A stretch of 64,000 bases of DNA from Bacillus aerolatus (GTDB lineage: Bacteria; Bacillota; Bacilli; Bacillales; Domibacillaceae): the NCBI RefSeq assembly GCF_009183655.1, contig NZ_WEIO01000002.1:124001-188000 (forward strand), given 5' to 3'. Each line of letters begins with the position of its first letter. Position 1 is the stretch's first letter. Both the position numbers and the translations under genes were made by a program. Positions 26,517 through 35,897 of the stretch are shown here, in pieces. Below the pieces are notes generated by a model. It saw only the letters and a program-made list of their open reading frames with translations. It was not told where the DNA came from and made no database searches.

Positions 26517-27044
26517 ATGAAATGGTCAATTATTCAGTTACAAAAATTTCGTGATACGGGCTTAGTGATTGATGAAATGGTGGATATGAGCCATTTGGAA
26601 GCCCGCGAAGCGGAGATTAGAAGTTTGCCTCCAGTTCATGTAACAGGGAGAGCGGATATTAGTGCAGATAAGGTCACTTTTCACTTGAACGTGAAAGGAT
26701 GCATGATTTTGCCGTGTTCGCGTACGCTTGTTGATGTGGAGTACTCTTTTGAATTTTCTTTGATGGAAACGTTTATTTTGAAAGCTTCTTTGTTCAGTGA
26801 GTATCAGGAGAATGAGGATATTCATTTGGTGAAAGGCGATGTCGTTGATTTGAAACCGGTTCTTGAAGAAGAGATTCTTCTTGAAGTGCCGATGCAAGTC
26901 ATTAGTGAAGAAGCCGACCAGCACATTATTTCTTCGGGAAAAGGCTGGGAATACCAGGGCGAGGAACAGGCTCCAGCAGAGGAAAACAAAGTGGACCCGC
27001 GATTAGCAGGACTGGCTGATTTTTTTAAATCGGATAAAAAGTAA
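26517..27044 (+). CDS. ylbN: YceD/DUF177 family protein YlbN
   Basis: A 175-residue acidic protein of the DUF177/YceD family, linked in other bacteria to 23S rRNA or large-subunit accumulation. The conserved CSRTL motif is present in GCMILPCSRTLVDVEY. It is cotranscribed with rpmF, the standard arrangement. Four start codons occur in a row (GTG ATG ATG ATG); the last ATG has a 6-base spacing from GAGGTG and yields MKWSIIQL as in relatives. Confidence 0.88.
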   Translation: MKWSIIQLQKFRDTGLVIDEMVDMSHLEAREAEIRSLPPVHVTGRADISADKVTFHLNVKGCMILPCSRTLVDVEYSFEFSLMETFILKASLFSEYQENEDIHLVKGDVVDLKPVLEEEILLEVPMQVISEEADQHIISSGKGWEYQGEEQAPAEENKVDPRLAGLADFFKSDKK

Positions 27045-27110
27045 AAATGGAGAAGTACCAGCTAATTCTGGCTTCATATACTTACATTCTCTTTTAAGGA
27101 GGTGGAAATA

Positions 27111-27284
27111 ATGGCAGTACCTTTTAGAAGAACATCTACGACTAAAAAGAACAAACGCCGTACACACTTTAAATTGCAAGTACCTGGTATGACAGCATGC
27201 CCGAACTGCGGTGAAATGAAATTAGCTCACCGTGTATGTAAAGAGTGCGGAACATATAAAGGAAAAGAAGTAGTAAGCAAATAA
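27111..27284 (+). CDS. rpmF: 50S ribosomal protein L32
   Basis: A 57-residue basic ribosomal protein, [20 protein letters not shown] at the start and a zinc ribbon made by CPNC and CKEC. Strong AAGGAGGTGG ribosome site. Second gene of the ylbN operon, closed by a strong terminator. Confidence 0.97.
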   Translation: MAVPFRRTSTTKKNKRRTHFKLQVPGMTACPNCGEMKLAHRVCKECGTYKGKEVVSK

Positions 27285-27314
27285 TTGATTTGTTTACCTG
27301 CTGATCCTGCTTGT

Positions 27315-27352
27315 AAAAAACGCGAAGAGACCATGGCTCTTCGCGTTTTTTA
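27315..27352 (+). terminator. Intrinsic terminator after rpmF
   Basis: AAAAAACGCGAAGAG / CTCTTCGCGTTTTTT, a 15-bp perfect stem with a short loop. Confidence 0.92.
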
Positions 27353-27409
27353 TTTATATATTGAAGGCATCCTGTCAGAAAAGCTACAATATAGAGGGGA
27401 GGGAATAAA

Positions 27410-28168
27410 ATGGATTATTATATCGAACAATTACATAGTGGCCTGTTAGTTTTTAAAATAAACCGGGCCGAGAAAAGAAATGCAGTAAACTTTAAAGTGA
27501 TGGAAGGCTTGCAGGAGGCAATCGAACGGGCGAAAGCAGAAGATATCCGGGCTCTTGTTATTACTGGTGAAGGCGAACAGGCTTTTTGTTCAGGTGGTGA
27601 TTTATCTGTTTTTCATGAACTGCGCACAGAAGAAGAAGCGTATGGGATGCTGTCTAAAATGGGAGAAATCTTATACAGTCTTGCTGTACTGCCGAAGCCG
27701 ACGATTGCGCTGATCAACGGAACAGCGGTAGGCGGGGGATGTGAAATAGCAACTGCTTGTGATTTTCGAATAGCGAAAATAGGGGCAAAGCTTGGATTTA
27801 TCCAGGGAAGCTTAGCGATTACGACGGGATGGGGTGGTGGTACGCTGCTATTTGAACGAATTAATGCTCCACATGCTTTGAAATTACTGGCTGAAGCGGC
27901 TGTTTACCGGGCGGAACAGCTGGATCATATCGGGTTAATTAACCAAGTAGTTGATCAGGCAAACTACGAAGAAGCAGAGCGCTTTTTAGAAAAAGAACTA
28001 TCGATACATAGCGGTGTTTTATCTGCCTACAAGCAAATTCAGATCCGTAAATGGGAAGAAAGCCGTCTGCGCGAACGCATCATGCAGGAGGTACGGCAAT
28101 GCGCAGTGCTTTGGGCTAAAGATGATCACCATCAAGCAGTAGATCTGTTCTTGAATAAAAAACAATAA
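27410..28168 (+). CDS. Enoyl-CoA hydratase/isomerase family protein
   Basis: A 252-residue crotonase-fold protein. Oxyanion-hole segments are recognisable: CSGGDLS around residue 63 and NGTAVGGGCE near 104-113. The first catalytic Glu of hydratases (in GGGCE) is present, but the segment that carries the second one (usually PE in FxQPE) reads FIQGSLAI, with no Glu. The substrate and exact reaction cannot be assigned; it may be a decarboxylase, isomerase or a diverged member. It stands where B. subtilis has gerR (ylbO). Confidence 0.8.
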   Translation: MDYYIEQLHSGLLVFKINRAEKRNAVNFKVMEGLQEAIERAKAEDIRALVITGEGEQAFCSGGDLSVFHELRTEEEAYGMLSKMGEILYSLAVLPKPTIALINGTAVGGGCEIATACDFRIAKIGAKLGFIQGSLAITTGWGGGTLLFERINAPHALKLLAEAAVYRAEQLDHIGLINQVVDQANYEEAERFLEKELSIHSGVLSAYKQIQIRKWEESRLRERIMQEVRQCAVLWAKDDHHQAVDLFLNKKQ

Positions 28169-28180
28169 AAATGCAAAAAA

Positions 28181-28297
28181 AGGCTGTCCCAAAAGCGAAG
28201 AGCCAGGTATCTCCCCCGCTATATATAGTATAAAACAATGGTTGAAATACTATATTTTGGCTTGCGAAGGGGGAACCAGGCATTTACGGGACAACCT
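28181..28297. terminator. Long imperfect hairpin element (GCCAGGC family, copy 2)
   Basis: Outer arms AGGCTGTCCC / GGGACAACCT, then GCCAGGTATCTCCCCC with GGGGGAACCAGGCA, and a centre containing ATATAGTAT / ATACTATAT. It shares TATATAGTATAAAACA with copy 1. Lies between the converging crotonase-family gene and ylbP. Confidence 0.8.
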
Positions 28298-28316
28298 TGT
28301 ACAATCTAAAAAGCAG

Positions 28317-28775
28317 TCAGCTAATTTTTTGGCTCGTCGTTGCTGCCGGATTCCAAATTAAACGAGAGCTGCTTTCTGAAAGGGAAGAAAAATCCATCTT
28401 TTCCCAAAATGTGTGTGATTTGACTCTAGGTTTTGTTAAAATTGGTAAGCTGAAAGACTTGGCAAATTCGACTAATTTTAATCCAAAGCCTTTATGCTGG
28501 TATTGAGGCAGCACTTCAAGCTTCCAAATTTCTAAGTATTGATCGGATCCGTTTTCTAAAAGGCGGGCTCCGTCTTTTTTTACGTAAAGGCACATGCGGG
28601 CAGCGAGCTTATCGCCGTAATAAATACCGTAAAATGGGGAAGATGAATTGTCTTCAACCATAATAATTTGAAGTTCTTCAAGCATGGAAAGCTCCTCTAA
28701 TCCATATTCCTTGAAGCCTTTAAATTCTTCCATCGTTTTGAAATTTAATTTAAGATTTTCAACTGTTAATGCCAT
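28317..28775 (-). CDS. ylbP: GNAT-family acetyltransferase YlbP
   Basis: A 152-residue GNAT-fold protein; the acetyl-CoA loop is in LEVLPQYQHKGFGLKLVEFA. The N-terminus and gene position match YlbP of B. subtilis, whose substrate is unknown. Leftward ATG with GAGGAGGA at good spacing. Divergent from the ketopantoate reductase gene. Confidence 0.85.
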   Translation of the reverse strand: MALTVENLKLNFKTMEEFKGFKEYGLEELSMLEELQIIMVEDNSSSPFYGIYYGDKLAARMCLYVKKDGARLLENGSDQYLEIWKLEVLPQYQHKGFGLKLVEFAKSFSLPILTKPRVKSHTFWEKMDFSSLSESSSRLIWNPAATTSQKIS

Positions 28776-28951
28776 TATATTAATCCTCCTCTAGTTGTAT
28801 AAAAAGTAATGACTTATTTATTAATCTTTTATAAGATTATATTCATTATATAATAGAAGAACACAGAATTGAATACCCACTTTGGGAACGCTTACAAATT
28901 GGGGTATTTACTTAATGAATTGCAAAATACTTGTGAAAGGGGTTAAACAGA

Positions 28952-29839
28952 GTGAAAATCGGAGTTCTCGGCGGCGGTGCTGTCGGACTGTTTTTTGCAG
29001 CCAATTTGGCACAATGGTTCCCTGTCACACTCTTTACGAGAACGAAAGAGCAGGCGGCAGCCATTAATAAACAAGGGATCACTGTAAATGAAAATGGAAA
29101 AGAGACGGCGCATTTTGTTCAAGCAAGACAAGTAGATCAGCTGATTGAGCATTCGCCGGATTGTTTGTTCATCGCTGTGAAACAATATGAGCTGTTGCCG
29201 GTTCTTCCTGTTCTTGAAAAAGCAGCCTTGAATACAGCGCTCGTATTCCTGCAAAATGGGATGGGCCATTTAACTCAATTGGAACCATTGCCGCAGCCTT
29301 TCATTTTTGTGGCGGCCGTTAAACACGGAATGCTTAAAACCGGCCCTGGCCGTGTTGACGTCCGGGGACGCGGAAAAACGAATGTAGCGGTGTATCGCGG
29401 AGATCCTCAGGCGATCTATACAATAACGAAACAAACAGCCGATGTTTTTCCTTTTGAATGGCGTCCGGACTATGAATCAATGCTGCTTGAAAAAATGGCA
29501 GCCAACACGGTAATTAATCCGTTAACAGCGATTTTACGCATTACAAACGGCGAGCTTGTAGAAAATCCGCATTATTTAAAACTAGCAGAATCGGTTTTTA
29601 AAGAGTTCGCAGCTGTATTCAAGGATAAAACGAACGTATCAGCATGGAATGAAGTTGTAAATATATGCCGGTCGACTGCCGCTAATCGTTCGTCAATGCT
29701 GAGAGATATTGAAGCGGGCCGTCCGACTGAAATCGAGACTATCGTTGGTTACGTTCTTTCACAAGCAGCAAAGAACAAAGTCGATGTTCCGGTGCTGGAA
29801 ACCGTGTATCATATGATTAAAGGACTTGAAAGTAAATAA
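28952..29839 (+). CDS. panE: 2-dehydropantoate 2-reductase (YlbQ-type)
   Basis: A 295-residue ketopantoate reductase family enzyme, NADPH-dependent reduction of 2-dehydropantoate to pantoate in pantothenate synthesis. The N-terminal Rossmann motif is GVLGGGAVGLFFA; the C-terminal ApbA domain carries the catalytic Lys in LLEKMAANTVINPLTAI. GTG start behind GAAAGGGG. In B. subtilis the gene at this place (ylbQ) is PanE. Members of this family can use other substrates, so activity is inferred from context and motif. Confidence 0.87.
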   Translation: MKIGVLGGGAVGLFFAANLAQWFPVTLFTRTKEQAAAINKQGITVNENGKETAHFVQARQVDQLIEHSPDCLFIAVKQYELLPVLPVLEKAALNTALVFLQNGMGHLTQLEPLPQPFIFVAAVKHGMLKTGPGRVDVRGRGKTNVAVYRGDPQAIYTITKQTADVFPFEWRPDYESMLLEKMAANTVINPLTAILRITNGELVENPHYLKLAESVFKEFAAVFKDKTNVSAWNEVVNICRSTAANRSSMLRDIEAGRPTEIETIVGYVLSQAAKNKVDVPVLETVYHMIKGLESK

Positions 29840-29924
29840 GACATATGAAGCGCAACGTTTTTCCTTTTTTAGGAGAAATGGTATACTCAAACAAGTAAAA
29901 TGCGCGAAGAAAGGAAGTACATAT

Positions 29925-31553
29925 ATGGAGTTGGAGTCAATTTCCATTCCTGCGATCAACCGGTTTGCTTCTCTTTACTTAAAGCAGGAAGCACCCGTAA
30001 CGGACTTTTTTCATTATCGTTTATCAGATGTAAATGCATATGAAAAAAGAGCCGCTGATTTGCAGGAGCGGACTTATATGCGAGCGCCTCTTGCTGCGTG
30101 CATCGAGGCGTACATGAAGCCTTTTTCTTCCTCAGAGGAAGTAACGGCTTCTCTTGAAAAGTTAAAAGATGAACGTTCTGCTGTTGTGATTGGCGGTCAG
30201 CAGGCTGGGCTTTTGACAGGCCCGTTATACACGATACACAAAATCATTTCTATTATTAAGCTGGCGCAGGAAAAAGAACAAGAGTTGAATATACCTGTTG
30301 TTCCGGTTTTCTGGATTGCCGGGGAAGATCATGATTTCCTTGAAGTTAACCATATATATGTTGAAAATGAAGCGGTCATGGAAAAGGTAACTTATCCGGA
30401 GCGGATCATTGAAAAAAGAATGGTTTCCGATATTTATTACGATAAGAAAAAAATGAAGAGCTGGATTGAAAAAATTTTTTCAAAGTTTGGTGAAACGAAT
30501 TATACGAAAGAACTATTGATGCATGTCTATGAAGAAGCGGAGAAAGCAGAGACGGTCACCGACTTTTTTAGCCGTTTAATTCACTCTTTGTTCAACCGCT
30601 ACGGCTTGTTATTAATTGATGCCGCTTATCCGCCTTTGCGCCAGCTGGAAAAACCTTTTTTCAAGCAGTTCATTGAGCAGGCAGCAGACATCACCGAGGA
30701 AGTGCATAGCGGACAGAAACGATTGGCTGATTTAGATTTTAATCGGATGATTGAGTTATCCGCTTCAGCCGCTAATTTGTTCCTATATGATAACGGACAT
30801 CGGGTGCTGTTGGAGTATGACCGGCAGTCTAATACATTTTCTAACAAAAATGCAGACGTTCAATATACTAAAGCTGAATTGCTGGCCTTGCTGGAAAAAG
30901 AACCGGAAAAATTTAGTAATAATGTCGTGACTCGTCCGCTTATGCAAGAATGGCTGTTTCCAACTCTTGCTTTTATTGCGGGGCCGGGAGAGATTGCTTA
31001 CTGGGCAGAGCTTAAATCCGCATTTGACCGGCTTCAAATGAACATGCCGCCAATTGAAGCCCGGCTGAATATGACGATTGTTGAAAGGAGCGTTGCCCGG
31101 GACCTTGAAGAGCTGAATATTCCACTTGCTTCCGCGATCAAAAGGGGAGTAGCTGATGAAAAGGAGGAATTTTGGTCTTCTGTCAAAGATGATCATTTTC
31201 ATGAAATGATTGCTGACGTGCAACAATCGCTGATGGATCAATATGATGAAGTCGAAAAGCGTGCAAAGCAGATTCATAAAGGAACGATTCCTATCATTTT
31301 GAAAAATCGTGAGTTTCATTTAAAACAATTTGCTTTTTTAGCCCGCAAAACAGATGAGTTGATTCGTGATCGGCACTCGGTTGTGTTAAATAAATACGAC
31401 CATTTGCAAAATGCGCTTAAGCCTGGCCATTCTCCTCAAGAACGTATATGGAATGTGTATGACTATTTAAATAAATATGGGCCGGATTTTATTCATGGTT
31501 TGATGAAACTTGATTTTCCATTTAACGGAGATCATCATGTGGTCAAAATGTAA
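29925..31553 (+). CDS. bshC: Bacillithiol biosynthesis cysteine-adding enzyme BshC
   Basis: A 542-residue protein proposed to add cysteine to glucosaminyl-malate, the last step of bacillithiol synthesis. Signature segments VVIGGQQAGLLTGPLYTIHK and WIAGEDHDFLEVNH are intact, followed by a long coiled-coil-forming region. The ATG after GAAAGGAAG is chosen; an upstream in-frame start would overlap panE and lacks conservation. Length agrees with B. subtilis YllA/BshC. Confidence 0.93.
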   Translation: MELESISIPAINRFASLYLKQEAPVTDFFHYRLSDVNAYEKRAADLQERTYMRAPLAACIEAYMKPFSSSEEVTASLEKLKDERSAVVIGGQQAGLLTGPLYTIHKIISIIKLAQEKEQELNIPVVPVFWIAGEDHDFLEVNHIYVENEAVMEKVTYPERIIEKRMVSDIYYDKKKMKSWIEKIFSKFGETNYTKELLMHVYEEAEKAETVTDFFSRLIHSLFNRYGLLLIDAAYPPLRQLEKPFFKQFIEQAADITEEVHSGQKRLADLDFNRMIELSASAANLFLYDNGHRVLLEYDRQSNTFSNKNADVQYTKAELLALLEKEPEKFSNNVVTRPLMQEWLFPTLAFIAGPGEIAYWAELKSAFDRLQMNMPPIEARLNMTIVERSVARDLEELNIPLASAIKRGVADEKEEFWSSVKDDHFHEMIADVQQSLMDQYDEVEKRAKQIHKGTIPIILKNREFHLKQFAFLARKTDELIRDRHSVVLNKYDHLQNALKPGHSPQERIWNVYDYLNKYGPDFIHGLMKLDFPFNGDHHVVKM

Positions 31554-31556
31554 ACG

Positions 31557-31588
31557 AAACAGCTGTCTATAAAGGCAGCTGTTTTTTT
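31557..31588 (+). terminator. Intrinsic terminator after bshC
   Basis: ACAGCTG / CAGCTGT stem with flanking A-run and seven T. Confidence 0.82.
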
Positions 31589-31757
31589 GAGGATAAAATC
31601 CTTCATATTTCATAAAAACAATGTCGATTAGGTGAACAAATGTTTAGAGGTGGTGAAATTTATCATTGATCTTTTCCAATCTTAAACATCCATGTAGAAA
31701 TACATCTTTTCTCAGCGGAAAGCATCGAAAGAAAGAGATGAAATATTTCACAGAAAA

Positions 31758-31786
31758 GCAGGGAATTACTTCGTTTCGGAGAATTC
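31758..31786 (+). promoter_or_regulatory. Sigma-H-like promoter before mraZ
   Basis: GCAGGGAAT and GGAGAATTC are separated by 11 bases, each one base off the sigma-H consensus (RnAGGAWWW, 11-12 bases, RnnGAATWW). The start of transcription would fall at or next to the MraZ operator. The rest of the 295-base gap from bshC holds a terminator and no evident sigma-A site. Confidence 0.45.
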
Positions 31787-31793
31787 AAAAATA

Positions 31794-31817
31794 GTGGAGA
31801 TAAGTGGGGGGATGTGG
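31794..31817 (+). promoter_or_regulatory. MraZ operator, three GTGG repeats at exactly 10-bp spacing
   Basis: GTGG occurs at 31794, 31804 and 31814. MraZ binds direct repeats of this kind with one-turn phasing upstream of its own gene in several bacteria. The site ends 31 bases before the mraZ ATG and implies autorepression of the mra/dcw operon. Confidence 0.75.
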
Positions 31818-31848
31818 TACAGTTAGGAATGGAAGTGGGGGAATAGGT

Positions 31849-32280
31849 ATGTTCAAGGGTGAATACCATCATCATATTGATGCGAAAGGCCGATTGATTA
31901 TACCTGTTAAACTGCGTGAACATTTAGGTGAAATGTTCGTGCTCACGCGAGGGCTTGACCAATGTTTGTTTGGCTATCCGCTGGCTGAGTGGCAAGTGCT
32001 TGAAGAAAAAATGAAAGCTTTGCCGCTTACGAAAAAAGATGCCCGTGCTTTCACACGATTTTTCTTCTCGGGAGCGAATGATTGTGAACTGGACAAACAG
32101 GGCAGGGTCAATATTCCATCTGCACTTTCTAAGTACGCCCGCCTTGAAAAAGAATGTGTCATTCTCGGTGTTTCCAATCGCATTGAGATTTGGAGTAAGC
32201 CAATATGGGAAGACTACTTTATGAAATCAGAAGAATCATTTTCTGAAATAGCAGAGAATATGATTGATTTTGATATTTAG
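31849..32280 (+). CDS. mraZ: MraZ transcriptional regulator
   Basis: A 143-residue protein with two SpoVT/AbrB-like swapped-hairpin domains: [14 protein letters not shown] near the N-terminus and [15 protein letters not shown] in the second half. First gene of the division and cell wall cluster and its repressor in other species. The ATG is preceded by GGGGGAATAGGT; an in-frame start 15 codons upstream would place the operator within the coding region and is rejected. Confidence 0.94.
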   Translation: MFKGEYHHHIDAKGRLIIPVKLREHLGEMFVLTRGLDQCLFGYPLAEWQVLEEKMKALPLTKKDARAFTRFFFSGANDCELDKQGRVNIPSALSKYARLEKECVILGVSNRIEIWSKPIWEDYFMKSEESFSEIAENMIDFDI

Positions 32281-32302
32281 GATTTGAATGGAATGGTGAA
32301 AC

Positions 32303-33238
32303 ATGACTTTTACACACACAACTGTACTTTTAAAAGAAACAGTAGAAGGTTTAAACATCCGTCCTGACGGGGTGTATGTGGATTGCACGCTGGGCGGTGC
32401 TGGGCACAGCGAATATTTGTTGTCATTGCTCGGAGAAAAAGGGAAATTATATGCCTTTGACCAGGATGAAACTGCCATTCGCCATGCGGCGGAAAAGCTG
32501 GACCGGTTCGGAGATCGAATCACATTTATCAAAAGCAACTTTAAACATATTAAGGAAGAGCTTGCACGATTGCGCATTGATCAAGTGGATGGCATTTTGT
32601 ATGATCTCGGCGTTTCTTCTCCGCAGCTTGATACACCGGAAAGAGGATTCAGTTATCATCACGATGCCCCGCTTGATATGAGAATGGATTTAACGGGCGG
32701 AGTCAGTGCCTATGACGTTGTCAATCACTGGACATACGAAAGTTTAGTAAGAATTTTCTTTCAATATGGAGAAGAGAAGTTTTCTAAGCAAGTTGCCCGG
32801 AAAATTGAAGCGGCCCGCGAAGAAAAGCCGATCGAAACGACTGGAGAGCTTGTGGAATTAATCAAGGAAGGTATCCCGGCACCTGCCCGCAGAAAAGGCG
32901 GCCATCCGGCGAAACGTATTTTTCAGGCGATCCGTATTGCAGTCAACGATGAACTACGTGTATTTGAAGAATCTTTGAAGTCGTCCATCAGTTTGTTAAA
33001 GCCGCAAGGAAGAATTAGTGTCATTACATTTCATTCGCTTGAAGACCGTATTTGCAAAACCATTTTTAAAGAAGCAAGCCGTGGCCCTGATCTGCCGCCT
33101 GGCCTGCCAGTGATCCCTAAAGAATATGAACCGGAATTAAAGGTTATTACACGAAAGCCGATACTGCCGTCAGAAGAAGAGCTGGAACACAACAATCGAG
33201 CCCGGTCTGCCAAGCTGCGCATTGCTGAAAAACAATAA
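32303..33238 (+). CDS. rsmH: 16S rRNA (cytosine1402-N4)-methyltransferase
   Basis: A 311-residue SAM-dependent methyltransferase (MraW). The SAM loop is [10 protein letters not shown] (about 30-39); further family blocks are [18 protein letters not shown] and MRMDLTGG. Second gene of the mra operon, 22 bases after mraZ, followed after 20 bases by ftsL. Confidence 0.95.
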   Translation: MTFTHTTVLLKETVEGLNIRPDGVYVDCTLGGAGHSEYLLSLLGEKGKLYAFDQDETAIRHAAEKLDRFGDRITFIKSNFKHIKEELARLRIDQVDGILYDLGVSSPQLDTPERGFSYHHDAPLDMRMDLTGGVSAYDVVNHWTYESLVRIFFQYGEEKFSKQVARKIEAAREEKPIETTGELVELIKEGIPAPARRKGGHPAKRIFQAIRIAVNDELRVFEESLKSSISLLKPQGRISVITFHSLEDRICKTIFKEASRGPDLPPGLPVIPKEYEPELKVITRKPILPSEEELEHNNRARSAKLRIAEKQ

Positions 33239-33258
33239 AATCAAACAGGGGTGAAAAG

Positions 33259-33615
33259 ATGACCAACTTAGCTAAAAAGCAGCCATTTATTCATGAAACC
33301 AAGCCTGTACCGAAACAAAAGGAACAGCAAATCAAGAAGCGCCTGTTTACTCCGGGAGAAAAAGTGTTATTCCTGTTATTCGCCTTGATGATTTGTTTTA
33401 CGGGGGCTAAAGTAGTGTCAACGCAAGCTGCTTTGTATGAAATCAATAAAGACATTCAAGACGTTGAAACGCAAATAAAAGAACAGAAAAAAACAAACCA
33501 CGATCTTAAAGTGCAAGTCAGCGAAGAAAGCACATATGAGAAAATATGGAAACGAGCAAAAGAGCTAGGTTTGGATTTAAGCGAACAAAATGTTAAGGTT
33601 GTGCAGCCGAAATGA
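33259..33615 (+). CDS. ftsL: Cell division protein FtsL
   Basis: A 118-residue bitopic membrane protein: charged cytoplasmic N-terminus (about 1-32), one membrane helix (about 33-55) and an external leucine-zipper-like coil. Part of the DivIB-DivIC-FtsL complex that activates FtsW-PBP2B. Sequence identity in this family is low; size, topology and place between rsmH and pbpB make the call. The stop overlaps the pbpB start (ATGA). Confidence 0.92.
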   Translation: MTNLAKKQPFIHETKPVPKQKEQQIKKRLFTPGEKVLFLLFALMICFTGAKVVSTQAALYEINKDIQDVETQIKEQKKTNHDLKVQVSEESTYEKIWKRAKELGLDLSEQNVKVVQPK

Positions 33616-35897
33616 ATGAAAACAGAACTAATATGAAAAAAGGAGCAGCGATATTATTTACAATATTCGCGTTGCTCTTTTTTGTCTTATTCGCCCGTTT
33701 TCTCTTTATCCAAATATCGGGTAAGGCTGACGGGCACTCCCTAAAAAATGAAGCGTTGCAAAAATATTTACGAACGGATGTATTAGAAGCTAATAGAGGA
33801 ACGATTTATGATCAGCATGGCACAGTCATTGCCGAGGATACTACTTCTTTTACACTCGCAGCCATTTTAGACCCTTCCATGACGACTAATCCGAAAAATC
33901 CCAAGCACGTAACCGACCCGGAAAAGACTGCTGAGGTGCTTGCCAAATACATTGATATGGAAAAAGGTGATATTGAAAAGCAGTTAAAGAAAAAAGGGCT
34001 TTTTCAAGTAGAATTCGGGAAATACGGCCGGGATTTATCGAACAAAGTAAAAAAGGAAATTGAAGAGGAAAAATTGCCGGGAATCTTTTTTTTACGAGAT
34101 TCAAAGCGTTTTTATCCGAATGGCAAGTTCGCTTCTCATTTAGTCGGCTTTGTACAAAAGCTGGAAGAGAAAAAAGGAAATCAAGTAGTTCAGCGGATCA
34201 TCGGACAAATGGGCATAGAAAAAACGTATGAAGATTATTTAAGAGGCACAAACGGGAAAATTCAATATAAAAGTGATTTGTGGGGGTACTTGCTTCAAGA
34301 TAAAAAACAAATGATCCAAGAGCCTGATGATGGCGACAATATTTACTTGACGATCGATACAAAAATTCAGACGTTTATGGAAGATGCACTAAACGAAGTA
34401 GAAAAACAATATAAACCTGGAAAGGCTTTCGCACTCGTAGCAGATGCGAAAACCGGGGAAATACTCGCTATGGGGCAGCGTCCTTCTTTTCACCCGGACA
34501 CACGTGTTGGCCTCGGGGAAAACTGGAGTAATGACCTTGTTGAGTATTCATTTGAACCAGGCTCAACGATGAAAATCTTTACCCTTGCCGCCGCCATAGA
34601 AGAAGGCGTCTTTCATCCGAATGAGAAGTATAAATCCGGCAGATATAAAGTAGGCAGCGAATCTATTCGTGACCATAATGGCGGTGAAGGCTGGGGCGAT
34701 ATCACTTATTTAGAAGGAGTGCAGCGTTCATCAAATGTCGCCATGGCCAACTTGCTTGAAAAAATGAGCCCGGATGTTTTCCGGCAGTACTTGGATGACT
34801 TTCACTTCGGCCAGAAAACGGGTATTCAGCTGCCGAATGAAGCAAAAGGAGTTATTTTATATAATTGGCCGCTTGAACAAGTAACGACTGCTTTCGGGCA
34901 GGGAACAACGACAACGCCGATGCAATTAGTTCAAGCAGCGACCGCGATCGCTAATGACGGCAAGATGATGCGGCCGTTTATCATTGATAGAATAGTAGAT
35001 GACAAGACAAATAAAGCGATCGTCAATAACAAACCTGAAAAAGTAGGAGAACCGATTTCAAAAGAAACGGCTGAACAAGCCCGTGAAGTACTGAAAACTG
35101 TCACAACAGCTGAACATGGAACAGGCCAAATTTATCAAATTCAAGGCTATGAAGTAGCTGGGAAAACAGGAACGGCCCAGATGCCAAATCCGCAGGGAGG
35201 CTATTTGCAAGGAGCCAATAACTATATTTTTTCTTTTTTAGGCATGGCACCGGCAAAAGATCCCCAGCTTATCGTTTATGCGGCCGTTGCTCAGCCAAAG
35301 CTTGATGGAGAAGCAGGGTCTGTCCCGGTATCGAAAATATTCAACCCGGTCATGCGTAACAGCCTGCAATATTTAAACATTAAGCCGAAGCAAACCCCTA
35401 CAGCTAAAACAATTAAATTGAAAGACTTTAAAAATGAACGTACGACAGAAGCCGTCAAAGAACTGAAAGCGAACAAGATTCAGCCAATTGTGATAGGGAC
35501 AGGAAAAGAAGTGGCTGGCCAGTCGCCTGAAGCAGATTCCCCGCTTTTGCAAGGGGAAAAAGTCATTTTGCAAACCGACGGAACGGCCACGATGCCGGAT
35601 ATGGAAAACTGGTCGCTGCGTGATGTCATGAAAGCGGCTAACCTTGTCGGGTTAAAGGTCAGCTATACAGGTGAAGGTTATGTCGTGGGTCAAAATATCA
35701 AACCGGGCGCTTCGTTAAAGAATGGACAAAAGCTTATCCTAAAATTAATGAAACAGAAAGAAAAAGCGCTTCTCGAACAAAAAGAAAAAGAGCGTCAAAA
35801 AGAAGAGGCCGAGAAAGCAAAGAAAGAAATAGAAGCGAGCGCGGAAACAGCAGAAAAGAAAGAAGCAGAGGAGAATCTGGAAACGCAAGAAGAATAA
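33612..35897 (+). CDS. pbpB: Penicillin-binding protein 2B, septal transpeptidase
   Basis: A 761-residue class B PBP: N-terminal anchor (about 12-35), dimerisation domain, transpeptidase with Ser318-Thr-Met-Lys321, Ser373-Ser-Asn375 and Lys518-Thr-Gly520, and two C-terminal PASTA domains (about 600-715). It crosslinks septal peptidoglycan with FtsW. After the PASTA repeats there is a tail of about 45 almost entirely Lys/Glu/Ala/Gln residues (KEKALLEQKEKERQKEEAEK and onward), making the protein longer than the 716 residues of B. subtilis PBP2B. Translation is coupled to ftsL. Confidence 0.95.
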   Translation: MNENRTNMKKGAAILFTIFALLFFVLFARFLFIQISGKADGHSLKNEALQKYLRTDVLEANRGTIYDQHGTVIAEDTTSFTLAAILDPSMTTNPKNPKHVTDPEKTAEVLAKYIDMEKGDIEKQLKKKGLFQVEFGKYGRDLSNKVKKEIEEEKLPGIFFLRDSKRFYPNGKFASHLVGFVQKLEEKKGNQVVQRIIGQMGIEKTYEDYLRGTNGKIQYKSDLWGYLLQDKKQMIQEPDDGDNIYLTIDTKIQTFMEDALNEVEKQYKPGKAFALVADAKTGEILAMGQRPSFHPDTRVGLGENWSNDLVEYSFEPGSTMKIFTLAAAIEEGVFHPNEKYKSGRYKVGSESIRDHNGGEGWGDITYLEGVQRSSNVAMANLLEKMSPDVFRQYLDDFHFGQKTGIQLPNEAKGVILYNWPLEQVTTAFGQGTTTTPMQLVQAATAIANDGKMMRPFIIDRIVDDKTNKAIVNNKPEKVGEPISKETAEQAREVLKTVTTAEHGTGQIYQIQGYEVAGKTGTAQMPNPQGGYLQGANNYIFSFLGMAPAKDPQLIVYAAVAQPKLDGEAGSVPVSKIFNPVMRNSLQYLNIKPKQTPTAKTIKLKDFKNERTTEAVKELKANKIQPIVIGTGKEVAGQSPEADSPLLQGEKVILQTDGTATMPDMENWSLRDVMKAANLVGLKVSYTGEGYVVGQNIKPGASLKNGQKLILKLMKQKEKALLEQKEKERQKEEAEKAKKEIEASAETAEKKEAEENLETQEE

